Source: Leifsonia xyli subsp. xyli str. CTCB07
GTDB taxonomy: Bacteria > Actinomycetota > Actinomycetes > Actinomycetales > Microbacteriaceae
DNA: 64,000 bases
Direction of reading: 5' to 3'
Assembly (NCBI RefSeq): GCF_000007665.1
Contig: NC_006087.1
Location: 620,001 to 684,000, forward strand
In this document: one piece after another, positions 1 to 10,857 of the stretch
Layout: the number at the start of each line of letters is the position of its first letter
How positions within the stretch are numbered: the first letter of the stretch is position 1
Program-made: the position numbers and the translations under genes
The notes under the pieces: generated by a model
Seen by the model: the letters and a program-made list of their open reading frames with translations, nothing else
The model's database searches: none
Told to the model about the DNA's origin: nothing

Positions 1-1
1 C

Positions 2-1629
<1,628 letters not shown>

Positions 1630-1630
<1 letters not shown>

Positions 1631-1740
1631 TGGCCTCGCGCCGCCCGGGGTGGGTCATCCCGCTCATCGTCGTCGTGTCCGCGGCGGTCATCGTGGCCGG
1701 CCTCGTCGCGACTGTCGCCGTCGGCGGCCGTGTCTTCTGA
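1630..1740 (+). CDS. Small single-pass membrane protein (36 aa)
   Basis: A 36-codon frame starts with ATG overlapping the argH stop (TGATG). It reads as a short basic N-terminus (ASRRPGW) followed by about 25 hydrophobic residues rich in Val, Ile and Ala, so a single transmembrane helix is likely. Its end overlaps the start of the DNA glycosylase gene by 11 bases, giving a tightly packed argH-small ORF-glycosylase arrangement. The function is unknown. Overlap on both sides and a clean hydrophobic segment argue that it is real. Confidence 0.5.
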
Positions 1741-2371
1741 CGTGACCCTCGCCCAGCCCGGGCGCGACGCCTTCCTAGCGTCGTCGCTCGAGGTCGCCCC
1801 GCGTCTTCTCGGCGCCGTGCTGCGGCACGAGAGCGCCGAGGGCCCGGTCGCGCTGCGCATCACCGAAGTGGAGGCGTACACTGGCGAGGGCCTCGACCCG
1901 GGTTCGCACGCTTTCCGTGGCCCGACCAGGCGGAACGCTGCGATGTACGGCGAACCTGGCCGCCTGTACGCGTACTTCACCTACGGAATGCACGTCTGCG
2001 CGAACGTCGTCTGCTCGCCGGCGGGGGAGGCGTCGGCCGTGCTGCTGCGCGGGGCTGAGATCGTCGAGGGCCTTGCTCTGGCGGAACGGCGACGTGCCGG
2101 GGCGAGCGGCCGCCGGATCCCGCAGCGCGACCTCGCCCGCGGCCCGGCCCGCCTCGTCGTCGCGGCCGGGATCGGCCTCGCGGACGACGGCGCGGACCTG
2201 CTCGCGCCCCCGTTCGGCCTGTTGCTCCCGAGCGTGCAGCCGGAGTACGCGACCGGACCCCGGACGGGCGTCTCCGGCGCGGGCGGCGGTGCGGCGTTCC
2301 CGTGGCGCTACTGGCTGCCGGGCGAGCCGTCGGTGTCGCCGTACAAGCGCCACCCGGCTTCGCACGGCTAG
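1730..2371 (+). CDS. DNA-3-methyladenine glycosylase (AAG/MPG family)
   Basis: The 213-residue protein matches the alkyladenine DNA glycosylase family, which flips out and removes alkylated purines at the start of base excision repair. Family landmarks are read directly: EVEAYTGEGLDPGSHAF, then RNAAMYGEPG and YAYFTYGMHVC. The catalytic glutamate lies in the EVEAY segment. The start is a GTG inside the upstream small membrane protein gene. Length is usual for bacterial members and no lesion is seen. Confidence 0.9.
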   Translation: MSSDVTLAQPGRDAFLASSLEVAPRLLGAVLRHESAEGPVALRITEVEAYTGEGLDPGSHAFRGPTRRNAAMYGEPGRLYAYFTYGMHVCANVVCSPAGEASAVLLRGAEIVEGLALAERRRAGASGRRIPQRDLARGPARLVVAAGIGLADDGADLLAPPFGLLLPSVQPEYATGPRTGVSGAGGGAAFPWRYWLPGEPSVSPYKRHPASHG

Positions 2372-2772
2372 GGTGTGTCTCCTCACTGTTTGAGCCCGAG
2401 GGTGATCGCATCAGCGTCGAAAGTTGCTGAGAATGCTGTCCGCAATCGCGACAAAGACCTCTCCGATGCGTGATACCCAGAGTCGGACAGTCCGGTTACG
2501 GCCCGGATCGGGCTGCTCCAGGTAACTCCTCAGCTCCTGTTGTCGAGACGCTTCGCCCAGAGGCGGCCGTAAGCAAACCACGCAGCCACGCCGAGGCGGA
2601 TCTTCTTCTCCGCCGAGATCGCGGGGGCGACTCACGACTTGCGAACCTTTCGATAGGAGCGCTGCCTCAGCAACGAACAACCCCTGCCACTCAGTCTGAC
2701 GTGCGGCAAAAGTCGATGATCTTCCTGTCCACTCGTCGCAAAGGGAGCAGATTCGGCCCTCGACGTTCTGTT
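2372..2772. other. Intergenic stretch without a recognised gene
   Basis: About 400 bases between the glycosylase and the convergent membrane-protein gene. Base composition is lower in GC than the flanks. An open frame of 121 codons runs on the minus strand (2411-2776), but its translation shows no family motif and no convincing start. It may be decayed gene or mobile-element sequence. Confidence 0.4.
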
Positions 2773-3438
2773 TCATCCCTCACTTTCTTGTTTTGCGGGG
2801 CTCGCGGCGGTGTTCTCCTCCGTCGCCGGGGGTGAAGCGGGCCACCCTGCGGTGAAGCGGAACAGAGCCGCGCAGACGCAGGCCCACACGAGGCTGACGA
2901 GCGTTCCGATGATGAAACGCTCGCGCGTCTCCGGTGTTTCGAGTTCTGTGAACCGTCCGACGCCTTTGACCGCGATCAGGACGGTCAGCGCTTCGGGGAA
3001 GCCGGCCATGATCGCGCCGGTCGCGGCGAACCGTTCGAGGAGGCCGATGGTCGCGCCTACGCGGAGGACCTCTCTGGTGTTCTCGGGCCCGCTCACACGG
3101 TCGTGGACGATAATGCCGCCGTTGGCCCCCAGCGGGGCCGGGCGGGTCCCGAGCGCCAGGACGAGCTGCGCGGCCGGTCCACCGCCGACGACGCTGAGCG
3201 CCAGCGCCACGATGCCGATGAGCGCGCGGTAGCCTTAGGGCGCCTCGTGCGGCGGCAGTGTGATGACGAGCAACGCCAGTGCGAGGAGTCCGGCTCCCGT
3301 GTACACCAGTGCCCGGCGCGGGCGGCGGAGGGTGGCGATCATGCAGCACAGGGAGGCGATGGCCAGGAGGAGCGCGAGCGTCCAGGCGGCGATCGGTGCG
3401 GCAGCGGAGAGGATGCTGGGCAGCGGCGGGTCGGTCAT
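2773..3438 (-). pseudogene. Conserved actinobacterial membrane protein, interrupted by an in-frame TAA
   Basis: Two frames lie head to tail in the same reading frame: 3438-3235 (67 aa, two hydrophobic segments) and the rest down to 2773. Only a TAA at 3235-3237 separates them. The downstream part carries GGILxxG-like and VAVKGLGRF-like landmarks (here IAVKGVGRF and ERFIIGT) of a known actinobacterial integral membrane family that normally also includes the N-terminal helices, so a single broken gene is the best reading. Its ATG overlaps the stop of the SatD-like gene, implying one operon. Two separate small membrane proteins remain possible. Confidence 0.6.
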
Positions 3439-4064
3439 CCATTCTCCCGGTCTCGGCGGGCTGGCGTCTGGGCGGCGTCGACTCTCTCCAACAGCCTAGT
3501 CAGCGCGGGATGCGCGGCGAGTTCCACGCGCACTCCCGCCGTCCGCGCACGGTCGCTGGCCGATTGCGGGGTGATCCCGAGCCGGGCCCCCGCCTGGGCC
3601 TGCGTGAGGCCGGAGGCGACGAGGTCGTAGAGGTCCCAGCCGGCTGCGCTTCGCGCTTCCCGAATGGTGAGCAGCAGCGTCAGCAGCGCTTCCGCGTCCG
3701 CCGCGGGTTCCGGTGCGGCGGTGGCGTCTGCGGCGAACCGGGTGGCTGCGCGTTTGGCGCGGGCGACCGCCGTGCGCGCGGCGACGAACGCCTCCCCGGT
3801 CGCTTCGCGCGTGGCGCGAGGCAGGGGGGTGCGGACGGCTCCGATGCCGAGTCCGACGCTCCAGTCGCCGCAGCGGGTGAGGTCGAGGACGATCTCGAGG
3901 ACGGCCGCCGGTTCTGCGCTGAGTGCCTGGATCTCGTCGCCGGCGTTCCGGTCGGCCGGCAGCGCGAGGCGGTCGCCGAAGCGGCTGTCGAGTTCTTCCA
4001 CGAGGGGAGCGGCGAGATCGGCCCGGCGCCGGCTGTCGATCTGGTCTGCGGTGATGACGAACAT
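3435..4064 (-). CDS. SatD-family/HTH regulator-like protein
   Basis: The 209-residue protein begins MFVITADQIDSRRRADL, typical of SatD-like actinobacterial proteins. Its C-terminal part contains a helix-turn-helix-like segment (GLTQAQAGARLGITPQSAS). The ATG at 4064 follows GGAGCAGGGA; a TTG at 4076 is the alternative. It is divergent from tyrS and the intergenic space carries three tandem palindromes, so it probably autoregulates through them; that is inference. Its stop overlaps the next, broken membrane-protein gene, which it may co-express with. Confidence 0.65.
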   Translation of the reverse strand: MFVITADQIDSRRRADLAAPLVEELDSRFGDRLALPADRNAGDEIQALSAEPAAVLEIVLDLTRCGDWSVGLGIGAVRTPLPRATREATGEAFVAARTAVARAKRAATRFAADATAAPEPAADAEALLTLLLTIREARSAAGWDLYDLVASGLTQAQAGARLGITPQSASDRARTAGVRVELAAHPALTRLLERVDAAQTPARRDRENG

Positions 4065-4074
4065 TCCCTGCTCC

Positions 4075-4154
4075 AATCAGGTCTAGGGACCTGATTATGA
4101 TCTTATCGGGTCTGTGGGCCTGATTGTGGTGCTATCAGGTCTTTGGGCCTGATT
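4075..4154. promoter_or_regulatory. Array of three tandem palindromes, 29-bp period
   Basis: Three 21-22 bp imperfect palindromes of the form ATCAGGTC-N3-GGACCTGATT start at 4076, 4105 and 4134, exactly 29 bases apart. They fill the divergent space between the SatD-like gene and tyrS. The first copy is almost perfectly symmetrical; copies two and three share TGGGCCTGATT as right half. Regular spacing and dyad symmetry are what a cooperative dimeric repressor binds, and the adjacent HTH protein is the obvious candidate. Confidence 0.7.
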
Positions 4155-4195
4155 TTCTGACGGGCTGCCGCGTTGCCCGCTGCTAGCCTTCAGGG

Positions 4196-5524
4196 GTGTC
4201 AGATTCGCCTTCCCGCCAGCAGCAGCTTCTCCGGGCGCAGTCCAACGATCCGTCCTTCGACAATGTCTGGGACGAGCTCATCTGGCGCGGACTCGTGTAC
4301 GTCTCCACAGACGAAGCCGCGCTGAAACAGCTCCTCGCGGGTGAGCCGATCGCGTACTACTGCGGTTTCGACCCGACAGCGCCGAGTCTGCACCTGGGGA
4401 ACCTCGTCCAGCTGCTCACCATGCGCCGGCTGCAGCTGGCCGGCCACCGCCCGTTCGGCCTGGTGGGCGGGTCGACCGGCCTCATCGGCGACCCCAAACC
4501 GTCCGCCGAGCGCACCCTGAACGCCAAGGAGACCGTCGCTGAGTGGGTCGGCTCCCTGCGAGAGCAAGTCACGCGCTTCCTCTCAGCCGAGGGTGACAAC
4601 GCCGTTCGGCTGGTCAACAACCTCGACTGGACCGCGCCGCTGTCGGCCATCGACTTCCTGCGCGAGATCGGCAAGCACTTCCGCGTCGGGGCGATGCTGA
4701 AGAAGGATGCCGTGGCCGCGCGCCTGAACTCTGACGAGGGCATCTCCTACACCGAGTTCAGCTACCAGATCCTCCAGGGCCTCGACTACCTCGAGCTGTA
4801 CCGCCAGCACGGCTGCGTGCTGCAGACCGGCGGCAGCGACCAGTGGGGGAACCTCACGAGCGGCACGGAGCTGATCCGCCGGGTGGAGGGTGGCCATGCA
4901 CACGCCGTCGGTACGCCGCTCATCACCAACAGCGACGGCACCAAGTTCGGCAAGAGCGAAGGCAATGCCGTCTGGCTGGACCCGGCGCTCACCAGTCCCT
5001 ATGCGATGTACCAGTTCTGGCTCAATACGGATGACGCCGATGTGATCGCCCGCCTCAAGGTGTTCACCTTCCTCCACCGCGACGAGATCGAGCGCCTGGA
5101 GCGCGCGGTCGCGGAGGAGCCGTTCCGCCGTGAGGCGCAGCGCCGGCTGGCGCTCGACGTGACGAGCCTCGTCCACGGTGCGGCGGCCGCGGAGGCCGTG
5201 ATCGCGGCGTCCGAAGCGCTGTTCGGGCGGGGCGGCGACCTCGCCCAGCAGGACACCGACACCCTCGCGTCCGCTCTGCGCGAGCTTCCCCACACGGTGT
5301 CGGCGCCGGGTGTGGCCATCGCCCAGGCGCTCGTGGACACCGGGCTCACCAAAAGCCTCAGCGAGGCCAGGCGCGCTGTGGCCCAGGGTGGCGTCTCGGC
5401 CAACAATGCGACGGTGCAGGACGCCGACGCCCCGGTCGGCGACGCGCTGCTGCCGGGCGGTATGCTCGTGCTGCGCCGTGGGAAGAAGACGCTTGCCGGC
5501 GTCTTCGTCGAGGAGGGTGTCTGA
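4196..5524 (+). CDS. tyrS: Tyrosyl-tRNA synthetase
   Basis: The 442-residue class I aminoacyl-tRNA synthetase charges tRNA-Tyr. The HIGH-type motif appears as HLGN near residue 67 and the KMSKS-type loop as KFGKS near residue 250; YYCGFDPTAPSLH and QILQGLDYLELYR are typical of TyrRS. A C-terminal S4 RNA-binding domain (VDTGLTKSLSEARRAVAQGG) follows. The start is GTG at 4196; the first 20 residues are a little longer than usual, so a later start is possible. Intact and presumably essential. Confidence 0.95.
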   Translation: MSDSPSRQQQLLRAQSNDPSFDNVWDELIWRGLVYVSTDEAALKQLLAGEPIAYYCGFDPTAPSLHLGNLVQLLTMRRLQLAGHRPFGLVGGSTGLIGDPKPSAERTLNAKETVAEWVGSLREQVTRFLSAEGDNAVRLVNNLDWTAPLSAIDFLREIGKHFRVGAMLKKDAVAARLNSDEGISYTEFSYQILQGLDYLELYRQHGCVLQTGGSDQWGNLTSGTELIRRVEGGHAHAVGTPLITNSDGTKFGKSEGNAVWLDPALTSPYAMYQFWLNTDDADVIARLKVFTFLHRDEIERLERAVAEEPFRREAQRRLALDVTSLVHGAAAAEAVIAASEALFGRGGDLAQQDTDTLASALRELPHTVSAPGVAIAQALVDTGLTKSLSEARRAVAQGGVSANNATVQDADAPVGDALLPGGMLVLRRGKKTLAGVFVEEGV

Positions 5525-5525
5525 G

Positions 5526-5711
5526 ATGGACGGCGAACCGGAGGAGGACGGCGGCTCTCGCGTGGAGGAGGGGCTTCTGTCGCGTCTTGAGGTGATCGAG
5601 GGCCAGCCGCTCGCGGAACGGGCGGAAGCGTACGCGAACCTCCACGGGGAGCTCTCAGCCCGGTTGGACGCTGGAGACGCGCCGCCAACCCGCGGAACTG
5701 GTAATATTTGA
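5526..5711 (+). CDS. Small acidic hypothetical protein (61 aa)
   Basis: A 61-codon frame begins one base after the tyrS stop. The product is very acidic at the N-terminus (MDGEPEEDGG) and has an amphipathic helix (LLSRLEVIEGQPLAERAEAY). Small proteins of this kind commonly sit between tyrS and tlyA in actinobacteria. No function is known. Immediate adjacency to tyrS suggests co-transcription. Confidence 0.6.
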   Translation: MDGEPEEDGGSRVEEGLLSRLEVIEGQPLAERAEAYANLHGELSARLDAGDAPPTRGTGNI

Positions 5712-5732
5712 TACTGAATCCAGAGTATCAGC

Positions 5733-6809
5733 ATGAAATCGGTGACCCGGCCTATGAAAATCATCCACTTCTGCACGCGCGTCGGAAACTTCGCCGACGG
5801 TCTCGTCAATGTCGCTGTCGACCTCGCGATCACCCAGTCGAGAGCCGGTCACGATGTCGTCCTCGCTTCCCTCGGCGGCGACTACGAACCGCTCCTCAAC
5901 GCCAGCGGCGTCCGCACCGTCCGCCTGGACTTCCGGGCGCGCAAGCCGTGGGAGGTGCTTGCGACACGCCGGGCGATCAAACGTCTGGTCGCGGAGACCG
6001 GCGAGGAGGTCCTCCACTCGCACACGATCGCGCCCGCGGTGCTCGCGGCCTCTCTGGGCCGGCGCACAGCGCTGACGGTCTCCACCGTCCACAACGAATT
6101 CCAGCGCGGCGCACGGCTTCTCGGCGCAAGCCGCCTCGTCGTGTGCGTCAGCAAGGCCATCCAGGACAAAATGGAGCGGAGCTGGCTGAGCCGCGGGAAG
6201 ACCACCGTCATCGTCAACGATGTCATGGGTTCCCCGCGCCGGGTGACGGCGCCCCCGAAACCGCAGTTGCAGGGCCGCGCCATCGTCGCGATCGGCTCCG
6301 TCACGCTCCGCAAGGGGTCTGATGTCCTTCTGGAGGCGTTCGGCGAAGTGGCCCGGCAGCGGGACGACGCCCACCTCTATTTCGTCGGGAACGTCGACCA
6401 TCCGGAGCTGCTCGACCGCTTCCGCGAGGAGGAGTGGTTTCCACGTGTCCACCTGGAAGGGCGGGCGGAGGACCCCACCGGCTACCTCGCTGCCGCGGAA
6501 GTCTTCGTCCAGGCGTCCCGCCAGGACCCGTATCCGCTCGCCGTTCTCGAGGCCATCCAATCCGGCATCAAGATGGTCGGCAGCGACGCAGACGGTATCC
6601 CCGAGGCTCTCGGGCACGGCCGTCTCGGTGCGGTGTTCCCGAGCGAGGACGCCGAAGCGCTGGCCGCCCGGCTGATCGACGCTTTCGAGGGCCGCGGCCC
6701 GATCCCGGAGCCGACGGAGGCCGACCTGGCGGCGAACTCCGTCGAGCGGATGGCGGACGACTACGTGCGCGAATACGCCCGCCAGCTGACGGGCCGCGGC
6801 GCGGTGTAG
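5733..6809 (+). CDS. Glycosyltransferase family 4 (group 1)
   Basis: The 358-residue protein has two Rossmann-like halves of a GT-B retaining glycosyltransferase. The N-terminal half opens KIIHFCTRVGNFADG; the C-terminal half holds GSVTLRKGSDVLLEAF and the nucleotide-sugar region VGSDADGIPEALG. It probably transfers a sugar to a cell-envelope or exopolysaccharide acceptor; donor and acceptor cannot be told. It has its own AT-rich upstream region and sits between the tyrS pair and tlyA, which are usually adjacent, so it may be an insertion. ATG at 5733 or 5754 are both possible. Confidence 0.85.
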   Translation: MKSVTRPMKIIHFCTRVGNFADGLVNVAVDLAITQSRAGHDVVLASLGGDYEPLLNASGVRTVRLDFRARKPWEVLATRRAIKRLVAETGEEVLHSHTIAPAVLAASLGRRTALTVSTVHNEFQRGARLLGASRLVVCVSKAIQDKMERSWLSRGKTTVIVNDVMGSPRRVTAPPKPQLQGRAIVAIGSVTLRKGSDVLLEAFGEVARQRDDAHLYFVGNVDHPELLDRFREEEWFPRVHLEGRAEDPTGYLAAAEVFVQASRQDPYPLAVLEAIQSGIKMVGSDADGIPEALGHGRLGAVFPSEDAEALAARLIDAFEGRGPIPEPTEADLAANSVERMADDYVREYARQLTGRGAV

Positions 6810-6860
6810 CGTTGAGGGGTTTCGCCGGGAACGTCTGAGTCTGCCTTCCTGCGGCTCGAT

Positions 6861-7634
6861 GTGGCTCTGGCCGTTCGGGGTCTTGTGCGTTCGCGGAGCC
6901 GGGCGGCCGCTGTGATCGCCGAGGGTTTGGTGACGGTGGACGGAAAGCCGGTCATCCGGACGTCTGCGCGGGTCGGTCCGGGGCAGGCACTCGCTGTCGC
7001 CGGAGCCGATCGCTATGTGAGTCGTGGCGCCCACAAGCTTCTCGCGGCGCTCGATGCTTTCGGTGTCCCTGTCGCCGGCCGGACCGCGCTCGACGCGGGG
7101 GCGTCGACCGGGGGGTTCAGTCAGGTGCTGCTCGAGCGTGGCGCTGGGACCGTGGTCGCGCTGGATGTCGGGCACGGCCAGCTTTCGCCCGTGCTGGCGG
7201 GGGAGGGACGGCTGCGTTCGTTCGAGGGCGTCAATGTGCGTGCCCTGACTCCGGAGCGGTTCGCGGATCTGCTGGGCCGGCCGGTGCGTCTGGGGCTGGT
7301 TGTGGCCGATCTGTCGTTCATCTCGCTCACGCAGGTCCTCCCGGCGCTGCGGGCGGTGGCGGAGGACGATGCGGATTTCGTTCTGCTGGTGAAACCGCAG
7401 TTCGAGGTCGGCCGGTCGGGCATCCGGGAGGGAGTCGTGCGGGATGCGGGGCTCCAGGAGGAGGCTCTGACCGGTGTTCTCTGGTCGGGGCACGATGTGG
7501 GTCTCGGAGTGGCGGGTGTGATCCGGTCTCCGATCGTGGGTTCGCGTGGGAACGCCGAGTTCTTGGTTCGTCTGACGGTGCGGGGGACAGATCCGGGCCA
7601 GTGGCGCGAACGGGTTCGGGACGTGGTGCGCTGA
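6861..7634 (+). CDS. tlyA: TlyA-family rRNA 2'-O-methyltransferase/hemolysin
   Basis: The protein combines an N-terminal S4 RNA-binding domain (VRGLVRSRSRAAAVIAEG) with an FtsJ-like methyltransferase domain whose SAM-binding motif LDAGASTGGFSQVLL lies near residue 78. TlyA proteins 2'-O-methylate ribosomal RNA and affect capreomycin sensitivity in mycobacteria. The GTG at 6861 cuts off the usual RLD just upstream (RLDVALAVRG is read in frame), and no good ATG/GTG exists further 5' before an in-frame stop, so the true start may be a rarer codon. Otherwise intact. Confidence 0.85.
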   Translation: MALAVRGLVRSRSRAAAVIAEGLVTVDGKPVIRTSARVGPGQALAVAGADRYVSRGAHKLLAALDAFGVPVAGRTALDAGASTGGFSQVLLERGAGTVVALDVGHGQLSPVLAGEGRLRSFEGVNVRALTPERFADLLGRPVRLGLVVADLSFISLTQVLPALRAVAEDDADFVLLVKPQFEVGRSGIREGVVRDAGLQEEALTGVLWSGHDVGLGVAGVIRSPIVGSRGNAEFLVRLTVRGTDPGQWRERVRDVVR

Positions 7635-7650
7635 GGGCGGTGTGCGTCCG

Positions 7651-7998
7651 CTATGCGGCGAGGGGGACGGACACGCGGCTGAGATCGGGGTCGTCGACGA
7701 TGATCTGCCCGGCGACGCCGGCGGGCAGATCCACGACGATCGGCGCGATCAGGTTCACCGTGGGGGCGCCGTAGTGGGTGCTGACGATGACGTACACATC
7801 GGCCTCCCCGGCCACCGTCAGCGCTGCCCGGTAGCCGGGGAGGCGGACGGCGGTGTCGAGGACGTACAGGCGGACGCCCGGGTCCTCGGTCGAGCGGAGG
7901 ACGTAGCAGCCAGGCACACCGTCGAGAGGGGTCAGCTCGAAGAACACCAGATGCTCGAGGCCGACCAGGGGAGCGGTGAGGGCGAGGGGGATGCTCAT
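7651..7998 (-). CDS. fliW: Flagellar assembly factor FliW
   Basis: The 115-residue protein matches FliW, which binds flagellin and antagonises CsrA, coupling flagellin level to its own translation. Recognisable segments are PLVGLEHLVFFEL and VNLIAPIVVDLPAG, the latter typical of the FliW core. It is the last gene of the leftward flgN-flgK-flgL-fliW group, eight bases after flgL. Its partner csrA is also intact in this window at the far end of the cluster. Confidence 0.9.
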   Translation of the reverse strand: MSIPLALTAPLVGLEHLVFFELTPLDGVPGCYVLRSTEDPGVRLYVLDTAVRLPGYRAALTVAGEADVYVIVSTHYGAPTVNLIAPIVVDLPAGVAGQIIVDDPDLSRVSVPLAA

Positions 7999-8006
7999 GA
8001 TGCCTT

Positions 8007-8879
8007 TCAGCGCAGATAGTCCATCAGGGTTTTCTGGATGCTCTTCGCCGCGACGGCGAGGGCGGTTTGGTAGGAGACCTGCTGGGCGTTCAGGCGCAGC
8101 ACGACATCGGCGGGATCGGCGTCTTCGATGCGGGAACGGGCCTCTTCCAGCGTGGTCGCGTCTGTGCCCAGTTGCAGCTGGGCGAAGTTGGTTCCGATGG
8201 CCGCCTGGGCGCCGGAGATGGTGTTCAGCGCCGAGTCGATGGCGGCGAGTTCGGAGCCGACGTTCCTGTCGGCGGCGATCTTCGTTGCGATCCCGTCGAT
8301 GAGGGAGAAGACGCTGCCGGAGCCGGTGCCGAAGACGGCTGCGCCGTCGGCGGAGACCGGGATGGTGGCGGATGGGCTGACTCGCCGGGACACCTCGGCG
8401 CCGGGGGTGCCGTTGAACGCGTAGCTCTTCACATCGAACGCTGTGTCGGCGTCCGATGTGCCGGCGAAGACGCTCCGGCCGAGGTACTGGGTGTTGGCGA
8501 GGGCGAGGAGGTTCTGCTTGAGCTGCTCGATGCTCTTGACGATGCTGTCCTGGTTGGCAGGGGAGCTCGTTCCGGTGTTCGCTGCTTGCACGACAAGGTC
8601 GCGGATCTTGGAGATCACGTCGGCGGAACCGGTGAGGGCTGAGTCGACGGTCTTCATCCAGCCGATCCCGTCATCGACGTTGGAGGTGTGCTGGGCGTTC
8701 TGGGAGAGCTGCTTGCGCACGGTGAGGAGGTTCGCGACTCCGGCCGGGTCGTCGGAGGGTTTGGCGATCTTCACCCCTCTCGTGCCTTCCTGGTAGAGGT
8801 CGTTCATCGAGGCCTTGGCAGCCTGGAGGTTCCGCTGAGTGGTGAGCAGCTGAGCGGTGGAGGTGACGCGCATTGTCAT
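8007..8879 (-). CDS. flgL: Flagellar hook-associated protein 3 (FlgL)
   Basis: The 290-residue protein forms the hook-filament junction together with FlgK. The N-terminus MTMRVTSTAQLLTTQRNLQ and the C-terminal coiled coil (RIEDADPADVVLRLNAQQV) are the conserved flagellin-like D0 helices of FlgL. The start ATG at 8879 lies just beyond the flgK stop; an ATG two codons later is the alternative. No lesion is visible, although flgK upstream is frameshifted. Confidence 0.92.
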   Translation of the reverse strand: MTMRVTSTAQLLTTQRNLQAAKASMNDLYQEGTRGVKIAKPSDDPAGVANLLTVRKQLSQNAQHTSNVDDGIGWMKTVDSALTGSADVISKIRDLVVQAANTGTSSPANQDSIVKSIEQLKQNLLALANTQYLGRSVFAGTSDADTAFDVKSYAFNGTPGAEVSRRVSPSATIPVSADGAAVFGTGSGSVFSLIDGIATKIAADRNVGSELAAIDSALNTISGAQAAIGTNFAQLQLGTDATTLEEARSRIEDADPADVVLRLNAQQVSYQTALAVAAKSIQKTLMDYLR

Positions 8880-8881
8880 GG

Positions 8882-10317
8882 TTAGGTGATCCCAACGTGT
8901 CCGGTGTGGTTGATGAGCTGGTCGAGGACTTCCTCGAGCGCGGACATCACGCGCGACGCTCCCTGGTAGGCATGCTGATAGGAGAGGAGATTCATGGTCT
9001 CTTCGTCCAGGTCGACGCTCTCCAGCGACTGCTGGGCGGCGGTCGCCGAGTCGAGCGCCGCCGAGTCGAGCGACGCCTGGGACGATTCGACGTCCGCCCG
9101 GGTGCCGAGCTGGACGACGGCCGCCGACCACGCCGCGTCGGGGGAGCCGGCCGCGTTGCCGATCTGCGAGATCTTGTCGGCGACGGTGCCGTCCAGTTTT
9201 CCTGCGCCGGCCGCTCCGGTGGCGACGCCGGACGGGTCGGCCGGGATGACGGTGAGGGACAGGGCAGGGCTGGCGCCGATCGCGAAGAAGTCCAGCCCGG
9301 TCGCTCCGGTGGAGGAGACGCCGGTCCGGCTGATCGCGTTCACCCGGGTGGCGAGGCCGGTGGCGAGCTGGTCGAGGTGGGCGGTGGTCTCGGCCAGTGC
9401 GCCGCCGGTGCCCGACGCGTTCGCCGCGCCGAGGAGAGAGACCAGACCTGCGATCTCGCCGGTGGACGGTGTGAGCGCCGGACCGGACGGGTCGCTGGCG
9501 AGGACGAGTCCGACCGGGCTCGCGCCGGCCGTTTCCAGCTGAGTGCCGCCGGAGACCCGCACTTGCTCGAAGCTGGTGCCCTGGACCACGGCGATCCCGC
9601 CGATGGAAACAGAGATCGTGTTGTCACCGGCGATGTCGACACGGCCGCCGGCGCGCTTGGCGAGTCTCTGGGCGGCGACGTTGCGCTGGTCGATGAGTTC
9701 GTTCGCGTTGCCACCGGCGGCGATGGCGGTGCGGATCTGGCCGTTCAGATCGGCGATGTGGGCGATGTCGGCGTTCAGCTGAGACACCGTCGTCGTCAGT
9801 TGGCTGCTGGTCTGCGACCACTGGCTCTGGAGTGCTTTGTACGCTGTGGCGATGGTGCTGGCGAGAGTCGTCGCCTGTCCGAGCAGCACCCCGACCGGGG
9901 CGCTGCTCCCGGGCCGGTTGGCGACCGACTGCCACGCGTTCCAGAACGTTTGCAGGCGTCCGCTGATCGCGTCGCCGGAGGGCTCACCGAGGATCGTCTG
10001 AATCTGGTCGAGCGCGCCGGAGCGCATGCTGCTGTACGCGGCTTCCGCTGCGGTGTTCCGGACTTGCGCGTCCAGCAGAGAGGAACCGGACTGGGCGATC
10101 GCGGCGACGGCGACGCCCTGCCCGGACCGGGGGCCGTTCGCGTCCGAGCCGACGCGGCCGGGCTGGCCGTTGGAATGGACTGCTGGCTGACGCTCTGGCG
10201 GACGTAGCCGACGGTGTTGGCGTTGTCGATGTTCTGGCCGGTGATGTCCATCCCCGCCTGGGCGGCTTGGAGGCCGGAGTAAGCGGCGCGCAGGCCGCCG
10301 AGTGCGTTCTCGGTCAT
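8882..10317 (-). pseudogene. flgK: Flagellar hook-associated protein 1 (FlgK), frameshifted
   Basis: The N-terminus starts at 10317 with TENALGGLRAAYSGLQAAQ and QNIDNANTVGYVRQSV, classical for FlgK. About 45 codons in, near 10170-10178, the frame shifts; the rest continues as GQGVAVAAIAQSGSSLLDAQ and ends with the conserved SYQHAYQGASRVMSALEE. Reconstructed length is about 478 residues, normal for the family, so one indel is the only clear lesion. The stop at 8882 is adjacent to flgL. The product would be a useless 100-odd residue peptide. Confidence 0.9.
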
Positions 10318-10355
10318 AGGGTCTTTCCGGCCGTCATGGTGTCCTTCCGGGTGGG

Positions 10356-10841
10356 TCAGAGTGCGGCGTCGACGAGACGAGCGGCAGGGATCGCCGACCC
10401 AACGGTTCCGTCGGCGGCGTAGGTCGATGATGGCTCGCCCATCAGATTGAGGGTCTCCTGTGTGAAGCGCAGTCCCGCACGGAGGCGGCGGCTGTTCTCG
10501 TCCCGGGTGCCACGGATCTCGGCGGTCAGGTCGCTGAGCGCCTTCAGATGGGCGGCGAAGATCTCCCGCCACGCGCCCTCCGGTGCAGCGGCGACGACAT
10601 CACGCAGGGTCACGTCATCGGACAAGCTGTACTCGCGGGCGACATCGACCATCTCGACAGCGAGGGAGAGCCCGGCGGTCTTGAGCCTGTTCACGACCGT
10701 CTCGACGTCGCTGGTCGCCTGCGGAATCCACCGGGTGAAACCGGCGCTGATCAGCAGCCTCTCGATGTGGAACTTGTACAGCAGGGTCTCCAGCAGCTGC
10801 CTTTGGCGCCACAGTTCGTTCGACAGTTCGTTGGTTCCCAT
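10356..10841 (-). CDS. flgN: FlgN-family export chaperone
   Basis: The 161-residue, largely helical protein precedes flgK and resembles FlgN, the cytoplasmic chaperone that delivers FlgK and FlgL to the export apparatus. Visible features are the N-terminal helix ELWRQRQLLETLLYKFHIE and the C-terminal TQETLNLMG. It starts with ATG after AGGAG. The IS481 copy begins only about 13-16 bases upstream of the start, so the ribosome-binding site survives while the original promoter is now about 1.2 kb away. Confidence 0.8.
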   Translation of the reverse strand: MGTNELSNELWRQRQLLETLLYKFHIERLLISAGFTRWIPQATSDVETVVNRLKTAGLSLAVEMVDVAREYSLSDDVTLRDVVAAAPEGAWREIFAAHLKALSDLTAEIRGTRDENSRRLRAGLRFTQETLNLMGEPSSTYAADGTVGSAIPAARLVDAAL

Positions 10842-10857
10842 TTGAGTGCTCCTCTAG

